This document shows, piece after piece, positions 24,101 to 36,418 of a stretch of DNA of 64,000 bases. A model generated the notes under the pieces. It was not told the origin of the DNA, ran no database searches, and saw only the letters and a program-made list of their open reading frames with translations. The stretch's first letter is position 1. Each line of letters begins with the position of its first letter. The translations under genes and the position numbers were made by a program. Location of the stretch: contig JAKSXM010000137.1 of the NCBI GenBank assembly GCA_022575985.1, positions 22,710,001 to 22,774,000 of the forward strand, written 5' to 3'. This DNA is from Anagrus nilaparvatae (Eukaryota > Arthropoda > Insecta > Hymenoptera > Mymaridae).

Positions 24101-26091
24101 TATTTTTCACGATGTGCAGAATCTATGCCCTGCAAACAATTTCCAACTGTACTGTTTTATCAGACTTTCCCATACTTTCGATCCACGTGCCAAAAAATTT
24201 AAAAAGAAAATAAATGATAAATCTTGGAATCTCCTTAAATATGAAAATAACAAATAATTTATTTTTAGAATATTTATTCATAAAATTTTCGTTTATTTTC
24301 AAATTGATAGCATAAATAAATCGTTAAAAATAGTATATTCAACTTAGAACAAGTGCGAGTACAAAAGAATGCTAATAAAAATATTTTTTTTTCACACAAA
24401 AAGTATAATATATGTAATTAAAAACGATGAACCAGCTTTTAATAATAATACATAATAATGCGTGCCAATGAGGACGGAAATTAACAGCGTCACTGATGCT
24501 AAAACTGCCGACAATCTGGCGCCGCTTTCTTTTTACTTTGTCTAAAATTATATATTAGAAAAAGAAAACTTTAACATTTTTTATATTATTATTATTATTA
24601 GCAAAATTGTTACGAAATCTATATAAAAACGTATTATATATATTCGAAACGTATGTAACTAACCGCTCTCAGGAACACCTGCAAAACTTGCATTAATTGT
24701 GTTTATAACATTATAACCACGTGTTATTTTATAAACAATACGCTTAAAAAAAAAATTTATGCTTAATTTTATAAAAATTTGCAAATTAATTTGTAAAAAT
24801 CATGCATAAAAAGTACAAGGTACGTTGAATTTAAAAACAGTGTCAACGGAATTCAGAATATAAAATATGATATACAAAGTTAGAAAATGATGACATACAT
24901 TTTTAAATCGATTTTTTCTGTAAATGCAAATTTAAAATAATGCAATAAACTTTTGTTTTAAAAATAAAAAAAAAATATTCTTTTTTTCGTAATTATAAAT
25001 AAATATTTTTTATAAATAGAACTAATCAGAAATTCCAAGTATTTTAAGTACGTTATTATTAATATATTGCTAATATATTATAAAAATTTTCATCCTGCTT
25101 AGTCAAGCGGTTTTTCAGTGCAATGACGTACATTTTATTTTATTCCAATATTTTGTCAATATTATCGAATAAAAGATACTTTGAACCAATTATAATTACT
25201 GTATGTATATAAATGTGATTTTATTTATGCACGTAATAGAGGTTTTATTTTTAAAACTTTTTTTTTTAATCAAACACGTTTTTAAACAAATTTATAATCA
25301 AATTTCATATTAATATGTATTTTTAAGTACATATCTATTTTCATTGACGTAAATATTGCATGTATATTAGCCTGAACTTTATTTTTTTTTTTTAATTTTT
25401 ACTTTTTTGGTGAAATTTGGGTTCAAAAACTCATAAATAACAGGAAAATAAGATTTTGAACATTTTAGTTCCAAAATTGGCGCCACTGTGGTTATGTGAA
25501 CCGGAATGTGGGTCTCAGATACCCTAAATATATTGGCGCCTTTTAAAAACGGTTTTTGCGCTGATATTTTCAAAATTTTGATTTAAGGTCACTTTTGGCA
25601 ACCAACAATTTCCAAAAGCAAGCAAAATTTTTATATTAACATCTAATGCATAAATAAGATGCATAAATGACACATAAATGCGAACTTGATATTATGTTCC
25701 CCAAGTGTAAGGACAAAGCACTGTAATAACATAGGTAGTTGGTACTACGTGCATGCAAAAATATTGATTAAACAAGTCTAGCTATATACTTTTAGCTAAC
25801 CCCTCATAATAAACTATGAGAATAAATCAATGGTTTTCTAAATTACAGTTATTTATACCGGTAAATTGTACTTATAACTTGAATGTCAACGTGCATATTT
25901 TATCAATATAAATAAATGCACGTGACTTTCGCGTGATGCAATTTTTATGGGAAATTTCATATTGCTAATAAAAATTAACTCACCTTTCTACTGCGACAGG
26001 CTTGAGGATTAGAGCACTCAGATGAGCGTCTACTACGGTTAGTCTTGTAGATATCCCACTCATTTTTTACAACTGGCATCATAAAAGCCAT
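18137..26091 (-). CDS. Unrecognised serine-rich basic protein, 133 residues, two coding exons
   Basis: Coding exon 1 is 26,091-25,984, starting ATG in the context ACACCATGG and ending at AAG before the donor GTGAGT. Coding exon 2 is 18,430-18,137, after the acceptor GATTACAG. Both junctions are phase 0 and the join reads ACRSRK-VSECSK. Residues 1-16 (MAFMMPVVKNEWDIYK) form a conserved-looking start. Residues 17-70 are rich in serine with basophilic kinase-like sites (RSRRSSEC, SRKVSEC, SRTSSRAS). The tail, about 69-90, is basic and probably helical (NKFHNRLVDKLKRSLRRAED). There is no signal peptide or membrane segment, so an intracellular phospho-regulated or adaptor role is possible. I do not recognise the family. 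The 7.55 kb intron could hold further alternative exons. Codon use is clearly GC-richer than neighbouring DNA, which supports real coding. Confidence 0.8.
20285..20504. mobile_element. Short MITE with about 19-base terminal inverted repeats
   Basis: The left end TAACTACTGTCACCAAAGG and the right end, read in reverse complement, TAACTTCTGTCACCAACTA match at most positions. The 220 bases between them carry further CTGTCACC / GGTGACAG-type echoes (ctgctgtcaccaaatta, ctactgacaccac, gtggcagtag). No coding capacity. It lies in the intron of the serine-rich gene. Confidence 0.55.
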
Positions 26092-27180
26092 GGTGTTTAA
26101 ATTTATTTTTTTTATTTTTTGTAAAAAAACTTGAAGAAAACTTAATTTTTTCTTTTTTTTTATATATTCTTCCTTCTTGGAAGTTAATTGCACGTCACCT
26201 GTAGCCACCAAAAATTTGAAATTCAATTTCAAGAAATTCTTCTTTGTTATTTAATTTTGCCGTCCCTGCGGCCAGCTGTTGCAGACGATTTAATTTGGAA
26301 TCCGTTTTCGTTACTAGTAAAGACGCCGTTTCTTGATTTAATATTCAAAGAGCTCAATTTTTTTTCACTTTATCAACTCAAGCTCTTTGACTTTTTATTT
26401 TCAAAATTTTATTTTGCAAAATATATATTTTTTCTTTTACATTAAATATATATATTTTTTATTTATTTTACTCACTCGTTTTCTTTCTTTTCCTTGCACT
26501 TTTTATTATATTATTCGCGAATCAACGCGATTTTTTAAAGAAAGTATAATGAGAAATTTATATACACATATACATATAATTAATATATATAGATATATAT
26601 ATAAATTTTGTTTTTGTAAACCACGAGAAAGTTATCGCGGTGTGTATTTCGTCAAGTGAGCTAACAGTCAGAAATGTTCTGTGTATTTATAAATTTTTGT
26701 GTGTTATGTGTAATGAAGCACGTGAGTATGTGCGTCTTTTTATATATGTGTTAATGTCGTCAAAAAAATTTTTTTAATTTTTAATGTTGGTATTTTTCAG
26801 TAAATACGTCAGTTTGCAAAATAAAATATTTTTATATTATTTTAAATATAAATAATATATAGAATATATATAATAATAATTGATTGTTGCTATTATTATT
26901 ATTATATACGTATATGTATATATATATATATGTTAAGAGCCGTTTAAAGAAAAAAAGAACGTCCGTTCTATGCGATCTTTCGATCCGAAATGAGCACGCC
27001 GGGTAAGTGCGCGCGCTTTGATGCCGATGCGTAGGTTGAAAGAAAGTAAGGGAAGGGGAACAGTTAGAATATGGAATTTGTAGTAGGGATACCAAGACGG
27101 TAAAACAGTTTAAAAAAAAGGGGAATCACCGAATTCTATTGGTTGAATATAAGGCGGGACACCGACGTCAACATCGGCGG
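26092..27180 (-). promoter_or_regulatory. Probable 5' untranslated region and promoter of the serine-rich gene
   Basis: Upstream (minus sense) of the ATG at 26,091 the sequence holds several CpG-containing, GC-richer patches that stand out from the background: about 26,255-26,330 (gccgtccctgcggccagc) and 26,940-27,180 (cacgccgggtaagtgcgcgc, gacgtcaacatcggcggg). The second includes a GACGTCA CRE-like palindrome near 27,159-27,165. Between them is (TA)n-rich sequence. The position of transcription start cannot be fixed from sequence alone. Short frames here on both strands have no protein-family features. Confidence 0.4.
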
Positions 27181-30100
27181 GAATATCATTGATTTTCTTC
27201 TCAACATAGATTTTATGCAGCATTTTATTACATAGCACTCACACACCGATACTTTTCGGTTTTATTTACCCTTATTTTACACTAACACTCTGAAACTAAC
27301 CCTTTGTGTTTAGGGTAAGTGTTGGTGCAAATTATAGTCAATTGTTATATATATTGATTAATTTACTGGTTAAATAAATTATTATTTCAAGTTCGCTATC
27401 TTTTTTAGTAAAAATAGATAAATTATTGACATAAATAAAAAACAATTTTTTTCAAGCTTCGTGTTACATTTATTACCTTCAAATCCATATTCCGTTGCAT
27501 GAAAACTACATAATTTTTATATAATAAATTCCCCTGTTTATGTGGCCTTGGTCTATTTATTGTATAAATAAAAAAAAATGTGTAATATTAAAGGGTAACT
27601 TTGCAAAGAAAAATTTTTACAAAGATAATTATACTTTCTTTTCATTTTACCCTAGATTCCAGCATATGCTAAATTTCTTGGGGTTGTTTCACTCGTCGTT
27701 CTAGAACATTCTCTACATAAACGAGAATATAAACGAATGTTAAAATTAAAGGGAATCCGACGTTATTTTTTTATTACGTGTTAATGAAAAATCCCTCTTT
27801 TATTAAACAAGTTTGCTTGTGTGATAATTTTTATTCATGTGTTAGTGTAAATATGTGTAGATCAAGGTCGAACTTACTTTTATGAATGATTTCCTATATA
27901 TATATATTATAGATAAAAACACATTAATGAAAATTTAAAAAATTATCAATATTTTTTTTATTTTTCTATTTTGTTTATTAAGGCATTAAAAATAAAGTCT
28001 AAACTCAATTTGGTGAAATCTTACACATTTTATCTATATGATACATGTTACTATAAATAAATTTATATATTAACAAAAAAGGGGTTTGTCATCAAAAAAG
28101 GAAATATTATATTTTATTTGTATTAGACTAAACAAAATAATGTAGTTGATAATAATTTGATATCGTTACTTCCTTGAATAGAAAGATATGCTTGTATTTT
28201 CTACAATTATATCATAACAGTTTATTTTCTTATCTTGAATTATGTTTTATTACACGAATTTGTCTAGTAAAATTTGTATTATAAAAAAATTTTTAAATTA
28301 ACTGTTAAATTTAACATTTTTTCTAAAAAATGGGTGTGTGCTGATAAAAAAAAGGCAAATTCTTAGAAATTAATTGTGAATATTTTTTACTTGGGTAAGC
28401 AAATTGCTGATAAGAATCCAGTAATTGGCAGTTTTGTCAGTTAAATATTAAGAAGTTATGAAAGGCAAACAAAAAAAGCCAAAATTATTTGGGCCGAAAT
28501 ACTATTACAGGATTTTGGCAGTTCAGGTCAGTTATATAACGAAATCCCAACTACAATAATAGTCGGGGCTGTGTAAAAAAAATGTCAAACCTCTTAAAAC
28601 CACGACCCTGGCTGATTTACGATGAAACCTATGGGAATCTCTTCAGATAGCCCTAAAGAACAGAATGTTCAATGAATAAACTTGGCCTTTTGAAAATTGG
28701 GTGAAATTACCACCAATCCCCCCCCCCCTTAAACCCTAAAATTTAAATTGATCTTTTTTTGTAAATTTAACGACCCCTAGTAGGTTTTTTGGGTCACTGA
28801 ACACGAATATGATATCGGGATTTACCGAAAATGATTCAGCTGCCCAAAATAGGCAACTTTAGGTTAATTTTTGGTTATAAGTAATAGTAGAATGGGCAAA
28901 ATTTATATACTTTTGAGCTGCACATAATTACTCGAAAATTTTTTGCAAGTAATTTGAAATAAGTGTGATTCTTAAAAAAGTTTAAAGTTATTGCTTACTT
29001 TTAATTAAATTTTGGCTTTTTTTTTTTTTTAATTAAATTTTCTTAAATAATCGGTTAAGAATTTAATTTTTTCCGATTGAAAACTAAAGAAATTTCTGTA
29101 TTTTCAGAGAAATATTGCAATATTAGAAGAAATTTGAAAATAATCATTAAACTAATGAAAATATATCTTAAATTGAGGATGTGATAAAAATAAACACAGG
29201 AAATGACTTACATAATTTAAAAATAAAAATATGATTATAATAAATACGTTTTTATTAATATATTATTTAAATTAGAAAATTAAAAATTCTTAATAAATAA
29301 ATAACACTTTGTGTATTAATATTTTTTTTTATGATTTTTTTTTATTAGATACAATAATTTCAAGGAAAAAATATTTGCATACATGCTTATTACTAATTTT
29401 TTTTTTTACTTCCATATTTTAAAAATCAGAAAAAATATTAAAATTTAGCTCTAAATCGGTTAAAAATTTTATTCATTTGGGAATCATGAGTTTTTAGATG
29501 AAATTTAGGATGCCTCAAATTAATGTAATATTCTTTAATTTTTATTTCTGTTTTATCATTTTTTAAACCTTTCTCTTGACTCTTAAATTATAGTGTCTTT
29601 GACCTTATAATCTGGTTTTTGTAATTTTAGATATTATCTAAAGTATTAATGATTGTATGTATAATGTATTATAATCCTTATTACTGCAAAAAATGATTAT
29701 TTCACGAATTACCAGTATTCCAGCCCAAAAAAAACTTTTGTGTTTATAGGGTAGCCAATTTAAAGTCTTTAGCGACGATGCGCAGTAATTTTTGTGATAT
29801 ACAAGACCTTTCATGGCCTTTAAAAGCCTTTTATGGGATTTCTGAGGCCAAAAATTTCCGTCCCAAGTTTTGAGTACGAGTTTTATATTTGGTATGGGCA
29901 AACAGATTTTTAAAGTTTTAAAGAAATTAAAACTAATTGGTCCAAATTTATTAAGATCGCTATTTTGAAAAAATTTTAAATATTGCATGTTATTGTGAAT
30001 GGAGCAGTTTGATAGACGTGTCTTTAAAAATTTGATTATAAATTGATTAATTTTACAGTAACAGTTTAATTAAGAATTTTACCAAATTCCAGATTTTAAA

Positions 30101-31979
30101 TGTATTTTGCTAAGAGCCAAAAATTAATTTGAGAATCAGAATTTTTTTGTTAGCACTTCTTAGTGTGCTAAACAAAATCCATATTGCACAATGAATTTTA
30201 AAAAACGTCAATAATCTAAAATTTCATTTTGCACGTTTCACAATAATAAAAAAAAAGAAGCAATTTGCATAAAAAAATGCATTTTAAAAATTTTTTATTA
30301 CAAATCAATAGTTTACCTTGCAGCTATAAAGAAATAAGGGATCATTGAACGTTAAAATGACGTGTCTTAAAAAAATTTTTAAATAGAAGATTATATGAAT
30401 GTATTATAGGTACAAATGGTAAAAAAGAAGACTCTTTTTTTAAAATAGAATTCTTCGAGAAAGTTCTCTATCTTTATTATAATAACAATAGCATATTGTA
30501 TAAAGAAACCACAGATTACCTATAATAGAAACTACATTAACTTGAAGGTTAATATCTTGATAGAAATTGAAAAAAAAGCGCAGTTGATGCCAATAAATTT
30601 CAATTGTGTATTAATTTATTTATATTCTATAAATAAAAACATTTTGTTTTCATATTAACTGACTTGATTAATAAAAAAAAAAACAGAGTTTTGATATGAA
30701 ATGGAAAAAAAAGTCTTTTATTCAGTTTTATTGTTATTTTTCTAGGTTTTATTAAAAAAAAAATTGTATAAACTTTAATAAAATATCCAGGTCAATGATA
30801 ATTATAAACTAAATCAATACTGGTAAATAAAAGGTACAATAGAATCCTTTTTGCGCATTGCGTACCTTTAATAACATGGAACATGTTTATTTAGGGGCAG
30901 GTACCCAATCTGAAGGCCTGAAAATTGAGATAGTGGGGCCAAATGGGACTTAGAATGATTTGAGTTTAGAGACTACTGCAATTTTAGAAGGTACACTTGG
31001 GAAGATAGGATGTTTGTAATAGATTAATCAAACTGAAGATAAAAAAATTTTATTTCTTAAGGTAGAGCTCTTTTATGAGGCGTGCAGCTATTAAATTTAT
31101 ATATTCTTGCAGAAGGTTCATAATAAACGATGGTATCAAACTTTTAGCTTCAAGCCATCGAAGTTTTCGAGAAAAATGAGGTCAAAATTTCAAAAAATTA
31201 TACGTCTTCTTATAGGGGAAATTTTTAACTTGGATTTTTAAGACGAAAATCAAAGAGTGCATAAAGTGAAGAAAACTGGTGACATTTTAAACCGGACAAT
31301 CTATAGCTTCAGATTAAATTTTGTTGTACCTTTGTAGCCATGCAAAATCTAAAGATATCCGCAAATTAACTCGGATTAATTTTATAAAAAAATATTTTTT
31401 TTGAAGTAAAAAAATTATGCAAATTAAAATAAGTTGTACAAGTTTTAAAAAGTCTGTTATTAATATTGTAAATGTTTAGCATTAAATAAAACTTGAATTC
31501 TGGATAGGATCGAGAATTATTATTATTATGACAAGGGCCACCTTAAAAATGGTAAGTGTAAACTTTTTTTTCCATTCAATTTTTTCTGAAATTACGTTAA
31601 GGGTAAAATGAATCCCTTCCAAATACCTATCATATTTGGCACCGCTCCCTCAAGACAAGACAAAATATTGATTAAAGTGTCAAACTATATTATTTAAATC
31701 TTTTCAATGCTATTAATTCTTTAAGAAATTGCTCGAAAATTCAAGCAACATAATTAAACAGTGTAAACATTAAGATATAAATGTAATAATTATGTAATTA
31801 ATTAAAATATATTACATAAGAAGATTTTTATATAATCGTTTTATATATAAACAAAAGCAAAAAAATTGTATCAGATTTCGTAACAATTAAAAATTATAAT
31901 AATTAATGCATTATCATATAAATATACTCTTTAAACTATTACATGAACAATAAATAATTTATAAAAATAAGCTTACTAA
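27181..31979. other. Gene-poor sequence with repeat fragments
   Basis: No supported gene. At about 28,690-28,860 is an isolated fragment of the 141-base unit found in the arrays at 34,540 and 43,720, recognisable by ggttttttgggtcactga and a 10-C run. At about 30,890-30,990 is a fragment of the dispersed repeat also seen near 1,060 and 40,890 (atgggacttagaatgattt). At 31,060-31,400 a somewhat GC-richer stretch may be transposon debris. A 116-residue minus-strand frame at 29,638-29,988 has no recognisable family features. Confidence 0.5.
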
Positions 31980-32235
31980 TTGAAAAAAAAAATCTAAAAA
32001 TATACAAAATTGTTGTTTTTGCTTCAAGGCCACAAAAAATGCACTTTCTCGTCATTGATGAAGAAAAATTCTATGCTACAATCCTAAAATCCTAAAAAAA
32101 TACCCCCAAATATTTTTTACGTGTGATTTGGACTACCCATTATTAAATTCTGTTCATGCCTTCCAATGCACTCTGCTAATTATATATTTACTATTTTGTT
32201 TATGCAAATAAAGTTCTATTCTATTCTATTATAAT
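31980..32235 (+). mobile_element. LINE 3' end with TTCTA tail repeats
   Basis: The sequence tttgtttatgcaaataaag, followed by ttctattctattctatt (about 32,198-32,232), has the form of a Jockey-type LINE 3' terminus: an AATAAAG-like signal, then a short simple-repeat tail rather than long poly-A. The start of this fragment is uncertain because the preceding 220 bases contain no readable frame. It is probably a severely 5'-truncated copy. Confidence 0.5.
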
Positions 32236-33090
32236 TTTGCAATAATTTAAATAATCTTTTGATATTATTTCAAATAGTGTAAATTAGTTAATATTTGTTT
32301 AAACAAATGAAATGACTCAATTGTAAACATAATTTTTTCCACTTTTAATTATAAGTATTAATACTCATAATAACACTTACGTGTATCTTTGATTAAATCA
32401 AATTGATTACACTTAATATAACAATTTAATAAACAATGATCGTCTTACTATAATTACTAATAATTTGATAAAGTTATTATTGAATGATTAATAATTGTTT
32501 AAACATTTTTATTATTCTAGAAAATTTTATTTTTATATTATCTTATATTTGAATTTGGTGAAGAAATATAATCTATTTTACCAGCAGTTAATAAATTTTT
32601 ATATATTTTTTTAAGGATAAAGTAGTTTAATGTCATTTGGTATAGTAGAAAATGGTAATCAGGTGCTGTACCTTAAGTGGTATTAAAGAAAATTACTTTA
32701 AATTTTAAATTTCATCAAAAATCAAAAATGTGCAAGTTTTAGTAAATATATTGAAACTTTTGTATTTTGCATATTATAAATATAACCAAATAAATATAGG
32801 AATTTTGATTAAATGATATTTTCTTGTCAGGGCCAAAAAGCACTCATTTCCTATGGCCGTGGTTCGATTCCAAATAGTATATATATAATACGAGCCCATG
32901 AAAAGTATAAAGAATGTCCCAAATCGCACTACTATGGTGACGAATTGGCTAGTAAGAGGATTTGAATCGATGAACCATATCGATTGAAATTATTTGAACA
33001 ACTTTTTCTATTACATGACTAAAAGTTGTTGTTTCAATAATTTAAGTTTCAGTTATTATAGTGAACAACCTGTTTCATTTTCTGTTTTTC
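32236..33090. other. AT-rich intergenic sequence with an isolated B-box-like motif
   Basis: At 32,860-32,880 the sequence ggccgtggttcgattcc matches a tRNA B-box (GGTTCGANTCC), but no A-box or cloverleaf could be built around it, so I do not call a tRNA. It may be a decayed tRNA-derived SINE. Nothing else was found. Confidence 0.35.
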
Positions 33091-33099
33091 TTACTGGAC

Positions 33100-34148
33100 A
33101 TTATAGGTATAGCTTGATTTTTACTTTCTACATGAATATTACGCATTTTAAATTTTCTGTTAAAGCGTTACTAAACTTGTTTTCAGGGTCAATTATTGCA
33201 ATTTTAACCATCTTATCTGTCAATGATGATAAAGCTTTTGAATCTGATTGTTCAAACATTTGGTTCTGTTTTTTACCCTTATTTGTAGACGCATCATTTA
33301 TTGTCTTTTGGTCCTCATCAAATTTGATGTATTTAGTTTTTTTTTTGTTTCATGAATAAATTCTTTTGTATCGTCAATTACACCTTTAGATGCTTGTTTC
33401 AGTTTCTTTAGAATTTGAGGTATAAAATTAATTTTATTTTTTGAATCAATTTTCTTTGTTTTTTTCATTTTACCCTTACCAGTAACTTCTAAATCTCTAT
33501 TTACTTCATCAAATATTATAGAATTATCACAAAGCTCAAGATTTTTTGGTTCAATTGTTCCAAAAAATTTAACGATAAATTTATTTCTTCAACGTGGTCT
33601 TTATTATCAGTTTCCCGATTATCATACATTTTGATTCTTCATCGATAGCTTCTTCATTTGTTTTTTTTTCATGCGATTTTCTCTTAAGAACTTTAGAAAA
33701 AAAGTTTTTAGGTTTATCAGTCAACTGCGTTTTATTTTCTAATGTGCTTACAGGGACAGAATTTTCTGAAATAATTTGATTATTTACTACGAAATCTGCA
33801 GCAGGGTCATAATTAACCTTCTCCTACTTGAATTTTATCGCCTGGATATAAACTTATGATTTCTGTATTAATGTTTTGCTCTTCATCTAAAATTTTTTTA
33901 GTAAACTGCGATTTGGAGCATTCTTTGTTTATTGACAAGGGCTGAATAAAAGATTTCTGCGTCTGCGACGCGGAAAACACGTCTTTGCCGGGCGCGCATC
34001 GTCCGGGAAATACGTGCTTTCGGGCCGAAGACCCAAAAAAATTATGTTTTGCCCTCGGCCGTGAAAAAAGAATATTCCAGATCGCAGTTTGTTTTCCTTT
34101 GGATCGCTGAATCCAAATTTCAAAAAATTCTCCATGATAAGTAAGCAC
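33100..34148 (-). pseudogene. Broken coding region, unknown lysine-rich protein
   Basis: Read on the minus strand from 34,148, one protein-like text continues through several frames. It runs through SINKECSKSQFTKKILDEEQ and YPGDKIQVGEG, shifts by one base near 33,825 to NYDPAADFVVNNQ and LTDKPKNFFSKVLKRK, shifts again near 33,620 to HVEEINLSLNF, again to EVNRDLEVTGKGKMKK, and, after a homopolymer near 33,345, to YIKFDEDQKTINDAS and MVKIAIIDPENKF. It ends at a stop near 33,133. The protein is lysine- and acid-rich, like a nucleolar or chromatin protein, but I recognise no family. A GC-rich block at about 33,950-34,090 looks like a different sequence inserted into it. At least four breaks argue for a pseudogene; indel errors in homopolymers could explain some. 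Confidence 0.55.
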
Positions 34149-34320
34149 TTCCCCCCTAAATTAACAAAAAACACCTCTAAAAGGGGGTGGAATTGCTATA
34201 GCCTCACTATATTCATCCTTAAATTAGCAAAATCCACTCCTGAAAGTATTATAGGTTTTCGGGTAGTTTAAAATATATTTAATAGATCAGGAAAAATCCT
34301 TTTGCCTGCACCAAAAATAT

Positions 34321-34339
34321 TCTGATTGCCGCAATCAGA
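34321..34339. repeat. Short perfect hairpin next to the composite array
   Basis: The sequence TCTGATTG-CCG-CAATCAGA has a perfect 8-base stem with a 3-base loop, and tttttt follows. It sits about 200 bases before the first array unit and could mark the edge of the repeat element. This is an inference. Confidence 0.4.
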
Positions 34340-34539
34340 TTTTTTCGCAGGGTATAAATGTTTTTTTCACCACTGATATACATAAACATAAGCATTGGAA
34401 AAAAATTCGATACACAGAAAGGCAAAGTCAAGGTCAAATATGAAGTCTCACGATTCGTTTTGACACTATAAATTACTGTCAGCGTTTGTCTTCTATCACG
34501 TCAAATAGGTACTAAAATGTATTGTTAAAATTCGGTTCG

Positions 34540-35440
34540 TATAGGTTTTTTGGGTCGCTGATTACGAATTTTGGGGAAATTTTTATAAAAAATTAAATTT
34601 TCACCCTTAAATTTGCAAAACCATCCCTAAAAAGTTGTTTTTGCTACTTCTGCTCTTTGAGCATTCAGATTCGGTTGAAATAGGTTTTTTGGGTCGCGGA
34701 ACAAGAATTTTGGGGAAATTTGTGTTAAAAATAAATCATAAACGAGATTTAAGGGTGAGAAATTAATTTTTAACAAAAAATTCCACAATATTCTTGTTCA
34801 GCGACCCAAAAAACCTATTAAAACTGTTTTTGAAGGCTGAAAGAGCGAAAGTAGCAAAAACAACTTTTTAGGGGTAGTTTTGTAAATTTAAGGGTGAAAA
34901 ATTAATTTTTGATAAAAATTTCCCCAAAAATTCGTGATCAGCGACCCAAAAAACCTATATGAACCGAATCTTAAGACTGAAAATGCAAAAATAGCAAAAA
35001 CACCCCTTTCAGGGGTAGTTTCTGTTAATTTAAGGGTGAGAAATTAATTTTTAACAAAAAATTCCACAATATTCTTGTTCAGCGACCCAAAAAACCTATT
35101 AAAACCGTTTCTGAACGCTTAAACTGCCAAAATAGCAAAAACACCCCCTTTTTAGGGGTATATTTTGCTAATTAAGGGGTGAAATATTAACTTTTCATAG
35201 AAAAGTCCTCGAAATTCTTGATCAGCGACCCAAAAAACCTATATGGACCAAATCTGACCGCCCAAAATTCAAATACATAAAAAATACCCCTTTTTAGGGG
35301 TAGTTTTTGCAAATTTAAGGGTGTTCCACCCATTTCTCATATAAATGACCCCGAAATTCGTGATCAGCGACCCAAAAAACATATAGTAGACCAAATCTGG
35401 TAGTGGTAGGTGATTATACCACCAAAACCGTATTTTTACT
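34540..35440. repeat. Composite array A: about 141-base units, two inverted then five direct
   Basis: The unit core is gcgacccaaaaaacctat followed by a roughly 120-base spacer with aggggtagttttt and aatttaagggtga. Direct-orientation cores begin near 34,801, 34,941, 35,082, 35,225 and 35,367, giving spacings of 140-143 bases. Two earlier cores are in reverse orientation (ggttttttgggtcgctga near 34,544 and 34,683). The last unit ends with a variant, caaaaaacatatagtagacc, then ctggagtata. A second array with the same order of orientations lies at 43,690-44,610. No coding capacity. Confidence 0.85.
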
Positions 35441-36404
35441 GGAGTATAAATTTAACTAAAAAATTTAACACTGTTGCAAATAAACCGAATTATCTATTTC
35501 CGTACTATCTTAAAAAAAGTGATAATTTAACTAGAAAATATACAATAATATAGTCGATTATTCAGGCAAAAAAAGAAGATTTAAGAACTTTCCTAACGTG
35601 ACTTTTGACCATATATCCCTAACAATCATCAAATAATAACTTGCATAATAATGATTAATAGAAAATATTTCAAGGTAATAAATTTTCAAAAGATTATTTT
35701 GTTCTTTTTGACATAAGCTATTTAAAATCAACTTTAATTTTTTATTCTCGCCTTCGATAAGGACGCAATAAAATTTTATTTATAATAACATTAATTTAAT
35801 AATAAAAAAAAAGTATCAAATTTATTCTATTTCTTATAATCAATCAAAAAAAATTTATATTAAAAAATCATATTTTTCAAGTTCATAAAATTTTTTTTTT
35901 TTAAATTAGCCTTGAATTTTTCGAAGGAAAAATTATTGCACGTTATAATTATTTCTTTAATTATTTTATTTACGTTCGCGGACTAAAAAATGATGATAAT
36001 TTGATCATTTTGTAAATCAAGACAGTTCATGTAAACACGTAAAATAAAGCTTCTGTCATGTTTAAATTAAAAGCTTCAATAAGCTTACCAGTAGCTTAAT
36101 AAATATTTCCTTTACCTTAGCAACGGAATTTACTATTAAAATCTATAGATACAACAACGTATTTTCAATTATACATCAGAAAGTGCGCAAATATAAAATA
36201 AAATCCCAAATTTTTAAATTAAAAAACTTTACCTAAAACAATTAAAGATTTATTTAATAAATAAAATCACGCAAAAACATAATTAAAATAAAGTTTTCAA
36301 CAAAAAAAAATCATTCTTTTTGCCCATCCTCGTAAATATTGTTAAACAAAGTGAAAATAAAGTGTAATCGCGCCTAGACCGGAAAAACTTTGTGCTTCGC
36401 TAGA
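35441..36404. other. AT-rich intergenic sequence before the CIMIP2-like gene
   Basis: No gene or repeat recognised. The part from about 36,330 on is slightly less AT-rich (gtaatcgcgcctagaccgg) and probably belongs to the promoter of the gene whose coding sequence starts at 36,853. Confidence 0.5.
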
Positions 36405-36418
36405 GTTACTAGAACAAC
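36405..36418. promoter_or_regulatory. Possible RFX X-box upstream of the CIMIP2-like gene
   Basis: GTTACT-AG-AACAAC fits the relaxed X-box consensus RYYNYY-N(1-3)-RRNRAC bound by RFX factors, which control ciliary genes. It lies about 435 bases before the ATG at 36,853. The match is degenerate, so chance cannot be excluded; the ciliary nature of the downstream gene is what makes it worth noting. Confidence 0.35.

Noticed and set aside
26188..27095. Several 85-90 residue frames on both strands near the serine-rich gene start
   Set aside because: They overlap each other in the GC-richer promoter and leader region, have low-complexity segments (TA-derived tyrosine-isoleucine runs), and no family features.
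29638..29988. 116-residue open frame on the minus strand
   Set aside because: No family motif, no splice or promoter context, and amino-acid use follows the local base composition; both strands read similarly well. Not supported as a gene.
32860..32880. B-box-like ggttcgattcc suggesting a tRNA
   Set aside because: No A-box at the right distance and no cloverleaf can be folded around it; at most a decayed SINE.
34321..34339. Short hairpin as a Helitron 3' end
   Set aside because: The hairpin is not followed by CTRR in either direction within the expected few bases, so it is noted as a hairpin only.
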